A DNA stretch of 64,000 nucleotides from Psychrobacter sp. I-STPA6b. Lineage in GTDB: Bacteria; Pseudomonadota; Gammaproteobacteria; Pseudomonadales; Moraxellaceae. The notes beneath the pieces were generated by a model. It did not search any database, had not been told where the DNA came from, and saw only the letters and a list, made by a program, of their open reading frames with translations. Within the stretch, counting starts at the first letter, position 1. Each line of letters opens with the position of its first letter. Shown piece by piece: positions 9,522-19,441 of the stretch. The stretch is taken from the NCBI RefSeq assembly GCF_020662265.1, contig NZ_VEWM01000122.1:234512-298511 (forward strand). Direction: 5' to 3'. A program made the position numbers and the translations under genes.

Positions 9522-10118
9522 AAACATTCCTTATTTGAATAGCTCCAGACATCCAAGGTTGGTAATAGTTGATAACCTCATGTCTGTCTTTGCATTATCA
9601 CCCGTACCCATTAATCACACGTGGATATTTTGTACGTTAATATTATGAAGAATAGGCGAGTAATAATATCAATCATTAACACCCAATAAGCTAAAAATAT
9701 AAACAAAGCATATTTAGAAAATAAGATACTGTTAAATAAGCTTTGTTCTTGTTCTCAGTTTCTGTCTTATATCTAGAAGTACAATTGCGTATCATATTCA
9801 AAGACAAGAAAGATTCTTATTGGACAAGCCATCATACCTAAATTTTTACAAAATGATACTATTGTTCACAGAGCAGATAACTAATTTGGTAGTCGTTCTT
9901 AAAGAATTGTGCTACATAAAAGGTGTGTGATGTTTGGAAAGACAATGAAATTGCGGGGTTGTCGGTGTGGAAGGACAGATAAGTAAGCTATGATTGATTT
10001 TCCTTATCATTGAGTTGAGTTCGACTTATGATAATTAAAATGAGACGTATTTTTTCACTTAATCTTATCTTGTATTATTGCCTGTTGAGTGCAATAAAGC
10101 CATGCTATTATTAAGGTT
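9522..10118. other. Long intergenic region upstream of lldP
   Basis: About 600 nt, AT-rich, with no supported open frame. It presumably carries the lldP promoter and operators. A 28-codon frame at 10028-10114 lacks a ribosome site and I do not accept it. I find no hairpin terminator for the minus-strand gene that ends at 10119 on the far side, nor any strong inverted repeat. Confidence 0.5.
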
Positions 10119-10412
10119 TTATAAAAGTTGTTGCATGTCGGGTAGTGTAAAAGGGTAATCAAGACGAGCAGAAGGCGTTAGTAATACAGGAATTTTTTCA
10201 GCAAACTGCATCATCAAATCTTCATCTAAATCTGCTATGTCCAGTACCTTGTAGGTTATAGCGTATGTTCCACAAAATAGCCTAAGCAAATTTTCTGCAT
10301 CATCACACAAATGACAGCCGAGTGTACCTAATAAATACCAGTCTGTTACTTGTGTGTTGTCATGTGTCTGTATAAGTGATAATACTGCTGTACTGTTAGT
10401 GATAGGTTGCAT
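10119..10412 (-). CDS. Glutaredoxin-like (DUF836) protein
   Basis: A small thioredoxin-fold protein. The redox motif CHLC (in YLLGTLGCHLCDDAENLL) begins a betaalphabeta core, and the cis-Pro region is EKIPVLLTP. This matches the glutaredoxin family called DUF836, short proteins of unknown physiological target. The frame can start at 10454 (111 residues) or at the internal ATG at 10412 (97 residues). I prefer the latter, since family members begin close to the redox motif and the longer form adds a hydrophobic leader. It is divergent from mtgA. Confidence 0.75.
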   Translation of the reverse strand: MQPITNSTAVLSLIQTHDNTQVTDWYLLGTLGCHLCDDAENLLRLFCGTYAITYKVLDIADLDEDLMMQFAEKIPVLLTPSARLDYPFTLPDMQQLL

Positions 10413-10513
10413 AAATAATAAATCCAATAGTGATAAGCATATGAAGCTTATCATGACATAGGCGATGAGTTAAGATATATTGAGCATCCTTGTTAACTTT
10501 TAGGTCTTTATTC

Positions 10514-11197
10514 ATGGCAGTTATTGGTAAATTTATTAAACGTCTAGTATGGGCGTTAATTTTGCTTGTTGTCGCATTTCATGTATTGGTTGCTGGCTTA
10601 TTAGCTATTTGGAAAACACAACCAATTAATAACACGATGTTTATGTTACAGCACCGCTTATCTGGTGGTAGTATCACTCAGCAGTGGGTTGAGTATGCAG
10701 ATATTGCGAAGTCTGCTAAGCAAGCAGCCATTGCCAGTGAGGATGCGAAGTTTGTTAGTCATGATGGCTTTGATATAGAAGGTATTGAAGTTGCTATGAA
10801 GAAAAATGAAGCATCAGGAACATTAGCTGCAGGTGGTTCGACCATTACACAGCAATTAGCAAAAAACTTATTTTTAACGCCACATCGCTCTTTTATTCGT
10901 AAAGGGGAAGAGGCAATCATTACGGTAATGATTGAAAATATGTGGGATAAACAACGTATTTTGACTGCTTATTTGAATGTGGCCGAGTTCGGTGATGGTA
11001 TCTATGGTATTGAAGCAGCAGCTCAGCACTATTTTGATAAGTCAGCTAGCCAGCTTAACCCCAGTGAGTCGGCATTACTTATTAGTATGCTGCCTAATCC
11101 AAAGTATTATGAAAAACATCTTGATGCTAGACGATTACGTAATAAGCAACGAATTATTGAAAGGCGTTTAAAGTCTGCGACATTGCCTGAGTCATAA
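10514..11197 (+). CDS. mtgA: Monofunctional biosynthetic peptidoglycan transglycosylase
   Basis: Inner-membrane glycosyltransferase (GT51 family) that polymerises lipid II into glycan strands without a transpeptidase domain. One N-terminal membrane helix (residues about 8-30) is followed by the GT51 domain. Visible motifs are IASEDAKF (catalytic Glu), AGGSTITQQLAKNLFL, the KGEEAIITVMIE segment and YLNVAEFGDGIYGIEAAAQHYF. The frame extends to a TTG at 10490, but the ATG at 10514 gives a normal N-terminus (MAVIGKFIKR). The final length of 227 is normal for the family. No operon partner is evident. Confidence 0.93.
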   Translation: MAVIGKFIKRLVWALILLVVAFHVLVAGLLAIWKTQPINNTMFMLQHRLSGGSITQQWVEYADIAKSAKQAAIASEDAKFVSHDGFDIEGIEVAMKKNEASGTLAAGGSTITQQLAKNLFLTPHRSFIRKGEEAIITVMIENMWDKQRILTAYLNVAEFGDGIYGIEAAAQHYFDKSASQLNPSESALLISMLPNPKYYEKHLDARRLRNKQRIIERRLKSATLPES

Positions 11198-11356
11198 AGT
11201 ACCAGACTCTAATAGATTAAAAAATAAAGTTTGTGATGTGATGGCTCCCCTGTTGCTATGGAATCGTCATATTCTTATGTTATGGTGCGCTGAGCCTTTA
11301 TTTCTATTTAGTACAAGTGACTGATGATAGAGCATAAAAATTTTAGGAGAGAGAAT

Positions 11357-13564
11357 ATGTCAACAAATTCTAGCCAAAAAACAAATGTGAATGAGAATAA
11401 TAGCCAGATAACAACGGTTAATGTTAAAGCAGAAAATAAGACAATAGCTCAAAGTGAAATGACCCAAATTGATTGGCATAAGTTGCCTGATGGTACTTAT
11501 TCACCAAACTGTTATATTAACCGTGAGTTGTCATGGTTGCAGTTTCATCTGCGAGTTTTGGCTCAAGCAACCAATCCTAACCATCCTTTATTAGAGCGCT
11601 TATTTTTTCTCATTATTTTTTCATCAAATATGGATGAGTTCTTTGAGATACGCGTCGCTGGCGTGATGAAAAAGATGAATCATGGTAATGTTTCTATTGC
11701 TTCAGATGGGATGAAGCCAAGTGATGTTTTGGCAGAAATCGCAAAAATTTCTCATGCGGCTATTACTGAGCAGTATCGTATTTTAAATGAAGATATTTTG
11801 CCTGAGCTGGCAAAGCAAGATATCCGCTATTTAAAGCGTGATGAGCTAGATGATAAACAGTCTGCATGGATGCGCAATTATTTTATCGAACAGGTTATGC
11901 CAGTATTAACACCAATCAGTATTGACCCTGCGCATCCGTTTCCACGTTTGGTAAATAAAAGCCTAAATTTTATGGTGAGCTTGGAAGGTAAAGATGCTTT
12001 TGGTCGAGATATTAATTTGGCAGTCGTACCAGCACCTCGTAGCTTGCCACGTGTCATTCGTTTACCTGATGAGCTGACGGGGGGTAAAGAGCATCATATT
12101 ATGCTATCAGCGGTGATTCATGAGCATGTTAATGAGCTGTTTCCAGGGATGAAGGTCACAGGCTGTCATCAGTTCCGCCTGACCCGTAATGCCGATTTAA
12201 AACTCTCAGATGATGTTGATGATATTGCTAAGGCATTAGAAGGAGAGCTGGATAACCGTCGCTTTGGTGATAAGGTACGTTTGGAAGTGACAACCAATTG
12301 CCCCCAAGAGATTAGCGACTATTTGCTTAATGAATTTGAGTTGCATGAAAATCAGTTGTATCGAGTGAATGGTCCTGTGAATTTAACACGATTACTATTT
12401 GACTTTAATGTCCCTGAATTGCGTTATCAGCCCTTTACTCATGTGATTCCTAAGCCATTCCGTCGAGAGTCCTTTGATAAAGGCGATAGCATGTTCACTG
12501 CCATGCGCCGAGGTGATGTTTTGGTTCATCATCCCTTTGATTCTTTTAGCCCGATTGTATCTTTATTGTGGCAGGCAGCTCATGACCCGAAAGTACTGGC
12601 GATTAAACAGACATTATATCGCTCAGGAACAAACTCGGAGATTGTACAGGCATTGGCGGCGGCGGCTCGTAATGGTAAGGAAGTCACGGCTGTGATTGAG
12701 CTGCGCGCTCGTTTTGATGAAGCCAAAAATATTGAGGTAGCTAACTTATTACAAGAAGCAGGTGCAGTTGTTGTTTATGGAATTGTTGGTTATAAAACAC
12801 ATGCTAAACTTATGCTTATCGTTCGCCGTGAAGATAATCGTATTCGCCGTTATGTGCATTTAGGTACAGGTAACTACCATGCAGGTAATGCCAAGGCATA
12901 CACTGACTATGGCTTATTTACTGCTGACCCTGATATTTCAGAAGACGTGCATAAGATTTTTCAAGAGCTGACAGGTATGGGCAAACCTGCAAAAGTTAAT
13001 AAGCTATTACATGCGCCTTTTACATTACATGATAGCCTAATGCGCTTTATTGATGATGAAATTAAGCATGCTAAGGCGGGTAAAAAAGCACATATTATTG
13101 TCAAGGTAAATGCCCTGACAGAGCGCAAATTGATAGATAAACTTTATGATGCGTCACAGGCAGGTGTCAAAATAGAGCTGATATTACGCTCTATGTGCTG
13201 TCTGCGTCCACAAGTTAAAGGTTTATCAGAAAACATCACTGTACGCTCTGTTGTAGGACGTTTCCTTGAGCATACCCGTGTCTATTATTTTTATAATGAT
13301 GGTGATGAGCGTCTATATTGTGGTAGTGCAGACTGGATGGATAGAAATCTATTCCACCGTGTAGAAGTTGCTTTCCCCATTGAAGATAAAAAGTTGTTCC
13401 AGCGTGTTTATCAAGAAGGGTTGATTAACTATCTACAAGATAATGTACAGGCATGGGAATTATCTGGCGATGGTTGCTGGCATGCCTTACAACCACAGTC
13501 TGATGAAGAAGCTCATATTGCTCAAAAGCATTTGTTAAGTGTGATTAATCATGTCAATGATTAA
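11357..13564 (+). CDS. ppk1: Polyphosphate kinase 1
   Basis: Makes inorganic polyphosphate from the terminal phosphate of ATP. The four-domain Ppk1 layout is complete in 735 residues. It includes the N-terminal [16 protein letters not shown], the autophosphorylated His in [23 protein letters not shown], and the second catalytic His in [12 protein letters not shown]. The ATG at 11357 has a good ribosome site (AGGAGAG); an upstream in-frame start at 11324 does not. The N-terminal 40 residues are polar, low complexity and probably disordered. It stands alone, with an inverted repeat after the stop. Polyphosphate biology recurs in this window with the CHAD protein at 36644 and the Pho-box porins. 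Confidence 0.96.
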   Translation: MSTNSSQKTNVNENNSQITTVNVKAENKTIAQSEMTQIDWHKLPDGTYSPNCYINRELSWLQFHLRVLAQATNPNHPLLERLFFLIIFSSNMDEFFEIRVAGVMKKMNHGNVSIASDGMKPSDVLAEIAKISHAAITEQYRILNEDILPELAKQDIRYLKRDELDDKQSAWMRNYFIEQVMPVLTPISIDPAHPFPRLVNKSLNFMVSLEGKDAFGRDINLAVVPAPRSLPRVIRLPDELTGGKEHHIMLSAVIHEHVNELFPGMKVTGCHQFRLTRNADLKLSDDVDDIAKALEGELDNRRFGDKVRLEVTTNCPQEISDYLLNEFELHENQLYRVNGPVNLTRLLFDFNVPELRYQPFTHVIPKPFRRESFDKGDSMFTAMRRGDVLVHHPFDSFSPIVSLLWQAAHDPKVLAIKQTLYRSGTNSEIVQALAAAARNGKEVTAVIELRARFDEAKNIEVANLLQEAGAVVVYGIVGYKTHAKLMLIVRREDNRIRRYVHLGTGNYHAGNAKAYTDYGLFTADPDISEDVHKIFQELTGMGKPAKVNKLLHAPFTLHDSLMRFIDDEIKHAKAGKKAHIIVKVNALTERKLIDKLYDASQAGVKIELILRSMCCLRPQVKGLSENITVRSVVGRFLEHTRVYYFYNDGDERLYCGSADWMDRNLFHRVEVAFPIEDKKLFQRVYQEGLINYLQDNVQAWELSGDGCWHALQPQSDEEAHIAQKHLLSVINHVND

Positions 13565-13567
13565 GTG

Positions 13568-13623
13568 ATAAGCATATCAATACTTCAGTGTATTTGACAG
13601 CTTATTATTAGTTGATATGCTTA
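13568..13623 (+). repeat. Inverted repeat after ppk1
   Basis: Arms TAAGCATATCAA (13569-13580) and TTGATATGCTTA (13612-13623) enclose 31 nt. This starts 4 nt after the ppk1 stop codon. There is no T-tract directly after it, so termination is uncertain. The arm sequence recurs elsewhere in the window, near 10432 and 17785. Confidence 0.5.
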
Positions 13624-13805
13624 ATTTACAATGGATATCACACCCTCCTTCCTTGCTTTTTTTTAAAGTGGAAAGCTGGGAAGGGGTTACATATAGTCAC
13701 ATATTGCTACATCATTACTTTAGTAAAATCAATAAGATAAATATATTATAAATAATAAGTAGGAAGGATTAGCGTAATTTAATTAATAGTATAGGATATG
13801 AAATT

Positions 13806-14051
13806 ATGACAAATAAAACAGAAGCTACCCTTGAAAAATCAAAAGAAATGATTGACTCAGAGCATGTCAATAAAGGTGATATGCCAGCACGACAGCCAGA
13901 TAGCAGAGACCAACAGGGGCAGCCTTTTGATGGTGGTCTGAATGAAGAAACGGCTGGCACGGAATCACCGCACAGTGAAGCTTTGAATGAACAGAACCGC
14001 TATGAATCGGTAGACCATGCGCAGTCTCGGACATTACCTACTCAAAAATAG
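13806..14051 (+). CDS. Small hydrophilic protein of unknown function
   Basis: An 81-residue polar protein rich in Glu, Gln, Ser, Asp and Asn, with no hydrophobic core, cysteine or recognisable domain; it is probably intrinsically disordered. AGGA lies 9 nt before the ATG. It is preferred over the antisense frame at 13769-13960 because of this ribosome site and because the antisense product is an odd Cys/Ser/Pro-rich sequence. A hairpin at 14092-14117 follows. Its composition resembles small stress-associated disordered proteins, but I cannot assign a function. Confidence 0.5.
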   Translation: MTNKTEATLEKSKEMIDSEHVNKGDMPARQPDSRDQQGQPFDGGLNEETAGTESPHSEALNEQNRYESVDHAQSRTLPTQK

Positions 14052-14091
14052 TTCATAGAAAAGCAATTCAATTAAAGTCAAACTATTCATA

Positions 14092-14117
14092 GCTAGAGCA
14101 TTTTACTTTGCTCTAGC
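14092..14117. terminator. Hairpin between convergent genes
   Basis: Perfect 9-nt arms GCTAGAGCA and TGCTCTAGC with an 8-nt loop, between the small disordered-protein gene and the minus-strand miaE. T-tracts are weak, so the terminator role is probable but not certain. Confidence 0.5.
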
Positions 14118-14174
14118 CACTACCTATCCCTATCCCTAGCTCTAGATTTAGATAGACAAAAAACAAGTTTGCTT

Positions 14175-14879
14175 TTAGGCTGGTACGCCACTGTGAAAGC
14201 GTAACTCTGTATCAGGGCTAGTGATTAACTCAGCCTCTACCTGTCTAAAAAATGCCACCCGCTCATCTACTGGTGTGTCACTTAATGAATCGGCTAATGC
14301 TAAATAATCCTCATAGTGACGGCTTTCTGACTTTAATAAATAGCGATAGTATTTGGTTAGGCGCTCATCATCGATGATATTTGCCAGCGCAGCAAAACGC
14401 TCACAAGAGCGTGCTTCGATAAATGCACCAATAATTAAAACATCAATCATCGCAGCAGGTTCATAAGTGCGTTTGTGTTTTAGTAGCCCCTTAGCATAGC
14501 GTCCAGCAGGTAGGTGTGACCATGATAAGCCACGCTCTGCCATGATACCTACCACCTGCTCATAATGAAGCATCTCTTCTCGGATAAGCTGTGCCAGTTT
14601 GAGTTGTAATTCTTGATGGAACTCATAACGAAAGATAAGGTTCATAGCAGTGCCAGCCGCCTTTTTTTCACAGTTGGCATGGTCTTGTAATAATAGCGGA
14701 ATATTATTAATTGCGGCATCTAACCATTTCTGAGGTGTTCTTGCGCCTAAAAACTCATGGATATGTGAGATATCGACGTGATGGGCTGGCAGGTTTGTAA
14801 CCGTGGATTCAGAGCTATTCGTTTGTGTGTCTGTTAGCATTGTTGATTGAGATAGGGTAGTCGTCATTTGTTTACTCAT
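14175..14879 (-). CDS. miaE: tRNA-(ms2io6A)-hydroxylase
   Basis: Non-haem diiron monooxygenase that hydroxylates the isopentenyl group of 2-methylthio-N6-isopentenyladenosine at position 37 of tRNAs reading U-initial codons. The ferritin-like four-helix bundle shows the expected iron ligands: REEMLHYEQV, EARSCERF and ESRHYEDY. The first 35 residues are polar and variable. GAGG lies just before the ATG at 14879. Found in Moraxellaceae, pseudomonads and some enterics. It is a single gene, convergent with the small gene at 13806. Confidence 0.9.
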   Translation of the reverse strand: MSKQMTTTLSQSTMLTDTQTNSSESTVTNLPAHHVDISHIHEFLGARTPQKWLDAAINNIPLLLQDHANCEKKAAGTAMNLIFRYEFHQELQLKLAQLIREEMLHYEQVVGIMAERGLSWSHLPAGRYAKGLLKHKRTYEPAAMIDVLIIGAFIEARSCERFAALANIIDDERLTKYYRYLLKSESRHYEDYLALADSLSDTPVDERVAFFRQVEAELITSPDTELRFHSGVPA

Positions 14880-15392
14880 CAGTCCTCATTCATCTCTGAC
14901 TAGGGTGTTTTTTTTAGCAAAAATTGCTGTTATAGTCGATATTATACAATGATACAGATAGGTAACAGCAAACATATGCATTGTTGTTATTAAAGTTATT
15001 ATCAAAATCTAAAAAATATACAATGGATTGAGACAGCTCACGTTCTAATGCAAGCCATATTTCATCAGGGTTATCAAATAATTAAAGCCTAGATATTTAT
15101 CTAATGAATGATATTTTCTTGTATATTTTATTATTTGATAGTAGGATAAAAAATCTTCCCGCTCTAAACAAAGACATATTGTCATAAAGCTTCATGATTT
15201 TATGGCACATGTTATTTTTGATTTACTAGAAGCGGACTGTTGAACATTCATCTTTGTAAGAAAAATTTAGCCAATTTTTATACAACAGTAAAATATAGCT
15301 GTACCCCTTGTAAATACTAATTTAACGGGGTAAATGTTTAACAAGCTAATATCAAACCAACAAAACTTGTAACCAACAATAAGGAAAGCGCT
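14880..15392. other. Long intergenic region upstream of glcB
   Basis: 513 AT-rich nt without a supported gene. It contains one copy of a 24-nt repeat (15234-15257) whose inverted partner lies at 19348-19371. It also has a short inverted motif, TACCCC ... GGGGTA, at about 15303-15333, 60-90 nt before the glcB start, which could be an operator. No sigma-70 promoter stands out clearly. Confidence 0.5.
15234..15257 (+). repeat. 24-nt repeat, left copy
   Basis: Begins GGACTGTTGAAC and ends CATCTTTGT. The reverse complement of 19348-19371 matches it at 23 of 24 positions (only position 12 differs). The two copies face inward, with glcB and the first porin between them. Both are followed inward by A-rich sequence. 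It could be the terminal repeat of a decayed element. Confidence 0.6.
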
Positions 15393-17603
15393 ATGACTCA
15401 AAGCCAAAATGCAAATCAAGCCCGAGTTCAAAAAGGATGCCTAGCCATTGATAATGAGCTTTTTGACTTTATCGAAAAAGAGGTTCTGCCTCGTGTCGAT
15501 GTTGACTCAGATAGTTACTGGAGTGGTTTTGAATCCGTGGTAAAAAACTTTACACCACGTAATAAAGCGCTATTGGCAGTGCGTGATGACATGCAAAGCA
15601 AAATTGACCAGTGGCATTTGGATAACCCTGCACAGCAAGGTGAAGTTGACTTTGCTAAATATAAGCAGTTTTTGACAGACTTGGGATATCTATTGCCAGA
15701 AGGGGAGGATTTCCAAGTTTCTACAGAAAATGTTGATGCTGAGATTGCAAGCACCCCTGGACCTCAGCTTGTAGTTCCTGTACGTAATGCTCGCTATGCT
15801 TTGAATGCAGCCAATGCACGCTGGGGCAGTCTTTATGATGCTCTATATGGTACAGACATGATTGATGAAGCTGATGGTAAAGAAAAGGGCAAAGGATATA
15901 ATCCTAAAAGAGGTGCTGAAGTCGTTGCCTATGCCAAAAACTTTTTAGATGAGCACTTTACCTTGCAACAAGGAAAATATAGTGATGTTACGGGCTTTAG
16001 CGTGGTTGATGGTCAGTTAAATATTGCCCAAGGTGATACCAGCACTAGCTTAAAAAATCCAGAAAAATTTGCTGGTTATGTTGGTAGTGCTGAAAGTCCA
16101 ACGGGTATTTTACTAAAAAATAATAACTTACATGTTGAAATCCAAATAGATGCCAATCATCCAGTGGGTAAAGATGACCCTGCCAATATTAAAGATGTAT
16201 TGCTTGAGTCAGCAATCACTGCCATTCAGGACTGTGAAGACTCTGTAGCGGCTGTGGATGCAGAAGAAAAAGTTGAAGCTTACCGCAACTGGTTTGGTTT
16301 AATGAATGGTGATTTAAGTGAGACCTTTAGTAAAGGTGGAAAAGAGCTAACCCGTACATTAAACCCTGACCGTGAATATACCACACCAGATGGTGGTAAG
16401 TTGCTTTTACCGGGGCGTTCTTTACTATTGATTCGTAATGTTGGACATCTAATGCAAAATCCTGCCATTTTGGTAGATTTGGGTGATGGACAAGAAGAAA
16501 TCTTTGAAGGCATCATGGATGCACTTATCACACCTTTATTATCATTAAATGACATCAAAGGTAAAAGCAGTTTATCAAACTCTCGTGAAGGCTCAATGTA
16601 TATTGTGAAGCCAAAAATGCACGGTCCAGATGAAGTGAAGTTTGCTAATGATTTATTTGCTGCCGTTGAAGATGTGCTTTCTTTACCTCGTAACACCATC
16701 AAAATGGGAGTAATGGATGAAGAGCGTCGCACAACTGTGAACTTAAAAGAATGTATCCGTCAAGCCAAAGAGCGTGTCATCTTTATCAATACAGGCTTCT
16801 TAGACCGTACAGGTGATGAAATTCATACCAGTATGAAAGCAGGTGCATTTGTGCGTAAAGGTGATATGAAGTCGCAAGCATGGCAACCTGCTTATGAGCA
16901 GTGGAACGTGGATATTGGTTTAGAAACAGGATTGTTAGGACGCGCACAGATTGGTAAAGGAATGTGGGCAAAACCAGATGAAATGAAAGAAATGGTTGCG
17001 ACCAAAATTAATCACCCCAAAGCTGGTGCTACTACCGCATGGGTACCATCACCAACAGGTGCAACATTACACAGCTTGCATTATCATCAGGTGAATGTTC
17101 CTGAAGTACAAGAGAGTCTAAAGAATCGTCAGCGTGCCAGTGTTGATGATATCTTGACCATTCCGCTTGCCAAAGATACTAACTGGACAGAGGAAGAAAA
17201 ACGTCAAGAGCTAGAAAATAATGCTCAAGGTATCTTAGGTTATGTTGTACGCTGGGTGGACCAAGGCGTTGGTTGCTCTAAAGTACCAGACATTAACAAT
17301 GTCGGCTTAATGGAAGACAGAGCTACTTTGCGTATTTCTAGTCAGCACATTGCTAATTGGTTACATCATGGTATCGTGACTAAAGAGCAGGTTATGGATG
17401 CACTTAAACGCATGGCAAAAGTCGTTGATGAGCAGAATAAAGATGATGCGAATTATCGTCCAATGGCAGCAGATTTTGATAAATCATATGCGTTCAAGGC
17501 TGCTTGTGACTTAGTATTTAAAGGACATGAACAGCCCAGCGGCTATACTGAGCCTTTATTGCATCAATCACGCTTAGCAATGAAACAGAATAAGCCTCTA
17601 TAG
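15393..17603 (+). CDS. glcB: Malate synthase G
   Basis: Condenses glyoxylate with acetyl-CoA to malate, the second step of the glyoxylate shunt; isocitrate lyase is at 38471. It is the long monomeric G isoform (736 residues against about 723 in E. coli). Recognisable segments include [13 protein letters not shown] (catalytic Arg region), [29 protein letters not shown] and [13 protein letters not shown] [11 protein letters not shown] strong AAGGAAAG ribosome site precedes the ATG. It has a long upstream region and its own terminator, so it is probably monocistronic. The window has no malate synthase A. Confidence 0.96.
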   Translation: MTQSQNANQARVQKGCLAIDNELFDFIEKEVLPRVDVDSDSYWSGFESVVKNFTPRNKALLAVRDDMQSKIDQWHLDNPAQQGEVDFAKYKQFLTDLGYLLPEGEDFQVSTENVDAEIASTPGPQLVVPVRNARYALNAANARWGSLYDALYGTDMIDEADGKEKGKGYNPKRGAEVVAYAKNFLDEHFTLQQGKYSDVTGFSVVDGQLNIAQGDTSTSLKNPEKFAGYVGSAESPTGILLKNNNLHVEIQIDANHPVGKDDPANIKDVLLESAITAIQDCEDSVAAVDAEEKVEAYRNWFGLMNGDLSETFSKGGKELTRTLNPDREYTTPDGGKLLLPGRSLLLIRNVGHLMQNPAILVDLGDGQEEIFEGIMDALITPLLSLNDIKGKSSLSNSREGSMYIVKPKMHGPDEVKFANDLFAAVEDVLSLPRNTIKMGVMDEERRTTVNLKECIRQAKERVIFINTGFLDRTGDEIHTSMKAGAFVRKGDMKSQAWQPAYEQWNVDIGLETGLLGRAQIGKGMWAKPDEMKEMVATKINHPKAGATTAWVPSPTGATLHSLHYHQVNVPEVQESLKNRQRASVDDILTIPLAKDTNWTEEEKRQELENNAQGILGYVVRWVDQGVGCSKVPDINNVGLMEDRATLRISSQHIANWLHHGIVTKEQVMDALKRMAKVVDEQNKDDANYRPMAADFDKSYAFKAACDLVFKGHEQPSGYTEPLLHQSRLAMKQNKPL

Positions 17604-17683
17604 GTCTAAAAACTCTTCAAATTATGTAAAAGTTTGTTAAAATCTTTTATATGTTTATTAAAGCTGTATTTGGAAAGATAGAT

Positions 17684-17720
17684 AAATCCCTGTTCCCATA
17701 AGGGCTGGCAGGGATTTTTA
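17684..17720 (+). terminator. Terminator after glcB
   Basis: Arms AAATCCCTG (17684-17692) and CAGGGATTTTT (17709-17719), ending in T5. It lies 80 nt past the glcB stop. Confidence 0.8.
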
Positions 17721-17900
17721 TAATTTGCGACAAAAAATAATGACTCAAGCGCCGAAAAAAATGTTGCAAATTATGTCAAAGTTGATATGCTTATAAGCAA
17801 GGTATGAGTTTGGTAATGTTTGTTGCTCACAATACAACATAAGAGTCTGATTCTTACGTGAATTTATTGAAAGCGCCAAATATAGAATAAAAAGTCTAGT

Positions 17901-17939
17901 CTTTCATGAATATGTCATTAGAGATATACCTACTATACT
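17901..17939 (+). promoter_or_regulatory. Candidate PhoB box and promoter, first porin
   Basis: Two consecutive 11-nt units, CTTTCATGAAT and ATGTCATTAGA, resemble the PhoB direct repeat (consensus CTGTCATAAAT-like, 11-nt period). TATACT at 17934-17939 starts 11 nt after the box, the spacing at which PhoB replaces a -35 element in known Pho promoters. The same arrangement precedes the second porin. Assignment is by motif only. Confidence 0.5.
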
Positions 17940-18083
17940 GAACAAAGAAGATTTTTAACTCTTTGTGACTATAACTGAATAATTTTGAGGATTTCAGTTA
18001 AGTTATATAAGTTTAAACAATTGGGCGTTAGCTGTTAGGGCAGCCCATCACTAAAAATGTAATGTAAAGTGGAGAGATTTCCC

Positions 18084-19103
18084 ATGAAAAAACTACTTTT
18101 AGCGTCAGCTGTTGCTGCTCTATCTGTATCTGCTGCGCAAGCGGCTCCTACCGTTTATGGTAAAGCGTTTTTAACTCTTGATGCAACATCTCAAGACAGC
18201 GAAACCACTAACAAAATTACTAACAAAAAAGAGAAAGATGACAGCAAAAGCCGTCCAGCTCTAAGCTCAAACTTCTCACGTATTGGTTTTAAAGGTTCTG
18301 AAGCACTAACAGCAAATACTGACTTAGTTTATCAACTAGAATATGGTGTTAATATTGATTCTAGCTCAGGTCAATTCTATGCACGTGATACTTACTTAGG
18401 TCTATCTAACAAACAACTAGGTACAGTAATGGCTGGTCGTTTGACTGGTATTGATGACTCAGTTGATTTTGCTAATGTTACTGCTGGTGGCTTAGCTGAT
18501 GGCGTATTAGCACCAGGTGGTGATCGCTATAATAATGCATTTGCTTATGCTTCACCAAGCTATGATGGTGTACAGTTCCTAGGTATGTATGCATTAGATG
18601 AAAATAAAGAAGTAGCTACTAGCCGTGATGGCGGTGGTGTTGCAGCTGTATATGCTCCAGCAGGTCAGCCTTTTAGAGCAGGTGCAAGCTATCTTCACTT
18701 CGCTTCAAGCAAAAAAGTTGCACAGATTACTGGTGATGCTCAAATCAAAGATGCCTTCCGTGTTAGTGGTTCTTTTGACGTAAGCCCTGTAGTTACAGTG
18801 GGTGCATTGTATCAGTTAGCTGACTATAATGCAGACAAAAAAGAAAATGCTGTAACAATCAGTGGTGAAATGAAAACAGCAACTCCTTGGACTGCATATG
18901 CACAAGGTGACGTAGTTAAAAACGTTGGCGGTGCTGATGATGCTGATTCTTATCGTGTTGCAGTTGGTGGTAAATATGCATTTAATGGCAACACTACTGG
19001 TCATGTATATGGCGTAATGGGCCAAAAAGAGTCAGAAGATGTTTTATACAAAGATAAAAATACAAGCTTTGGTATCGGTGGTGGTCTAGAATACAAATTC
19101 TAA
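18084..19103 (+). CDS. Gram-negative porin, first tandem copy
   Basis: A general-porin-type outer-membrane barrel of 339 residues. The signal peptide ends in the usual small-residue site (AAQA, then APTVYGKAFLTLD). Porin-family features include SRIGFKGSEAL, YQLEYGV, RDTYLGLSN and the terminal GGGLEYKF with the C-terminal Phe. The ATG at 18084 is preferred to a GTG at 18069, because GGAGAG lies just upstream and the signal peptide then starts with MKKLLLAS. It is a tandem paralogue of the gene at 19581, with near-identical C-terminal segments. Candidate PhoB sites suggest induction by phosphate limitation; the solute carried is unknown. Confidence 0.9.
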   Translation: MKKLLLASAVAALSVSAAQAAPTVYGKAFLTLDATSQDSETTNKITNKKEKDDSKSRPALSSNFSRIGFKGSEALTANTDLVYQLEYGVNIDSSSGQFYARDTYLGLSNKQLGTVMAGRLTGIDDSVDFANVTAGGLADGVLAPGGDRYNNAFAYASPSYDGVQFLGMYALDENKEVATSRDGGGVAAVYAPAGQPFRAGASYLHFASSKKVAQITGDAQIKDAFRVSGSFDVSPVVTVGALYQLADYNADKKENAVTISGEMKTATPWTAYAQGDVVKNVGGADDADSYRVAVGGKYAFNGNTTGHVYGVMGQKESEDVLYKDKNTSFGIGGGLEYKF

Positions 19104-19126
19104 TTTTATTTAGAATTTGATACCAC

Positions 19127-19158
19127 AAAAAACTCACCTTTCGGGGTGGGTTTTTTTA
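19127..19158 (+). terminator. Terminator after first porin
   Basis: Hairpin around the TTTCG loop with arms AACTCACC and GGTGGGTT, then a T7 tract. Nearly the same hairpin ends the second porin at 20597. Confidence 0.85.
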
Positions 19159-19347
19159 TTTGTGATGTAGCTGTGATACAACCTTCTATCTATCTAATTC
19201 ATTTCTTATGACAATAATAGGTCATGTCACCTTAGTTTCTAATAATGCCAATGATGAGGGTTTGTTAAATATTTATCTGTGCATTTGGTATTTATAAGAG
19301 CAATGACGTTTATTGTCTTGATTAAGACAAATGCCCTCCATTTTTTG

Positions 19348-19371
19348 ACAAAGATGAATATTCAACAGTCC
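19348..19371 (-). repeat. 24-nt repeat, right inverted copy
   Basis: Reverse-complement partner of 15234-15257 (23 of 24 identical). It ends ...TTCAACAGTCC on the plus strand. I see no matching target-site duplication next to the two copies. Confidence 0.6.
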
Positions 19372-19407
19372 CTATTATCTAACAAAATATAAGAATAAAT
19401 CTTTTAT

Positions 19408-19441
19408 CTTTCATGAATCTGTCATAGATATATAGCATACT
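19408..19441 (+). promoter_or_regulatory. Candidate PhoB box, second porin
   Basis: Units CTTTCATGAAT (19408-19418) and CTGTCATAGAT (19419-19429) are an excellent 11-nt direct repeat matching the Pho-box pattern, better than that of the first porin. The -10 is less clear (CATACT at 19436-19441 is close to the box). Motif evidence only. Confidence 0.55.

Larger units (their letters stand above)
17604..18083. other. Intergenic region, glcB to first porin
   Basis: It contains the glcB terminator, then an inverted repeat (arms ATAATTTGC at 17720-17728 and GCAAATTAT at 17766-17774). A near-repeat of CAAATTATGT occurs at about 17618 and 17767. The first-porin control region follows: Pho-box-like repeats at 17901-17922 and a long untranslated leader that is conserved before the second porin. 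Confidence 0.6.

Noticed and set aside
10028..10114. 28-codon frame in the lldP upstream region.
   Set aside because: No ribosome site, low complexity, and short enough to occur by chance in AT-rich sequence.
15178..15199. TTGTCATAAAG upstream of glcB as a Pho half-site.
   Set aside because: The adjoining unit does not keep the 11-nt register, and it is about 200 nt from the glcB start.
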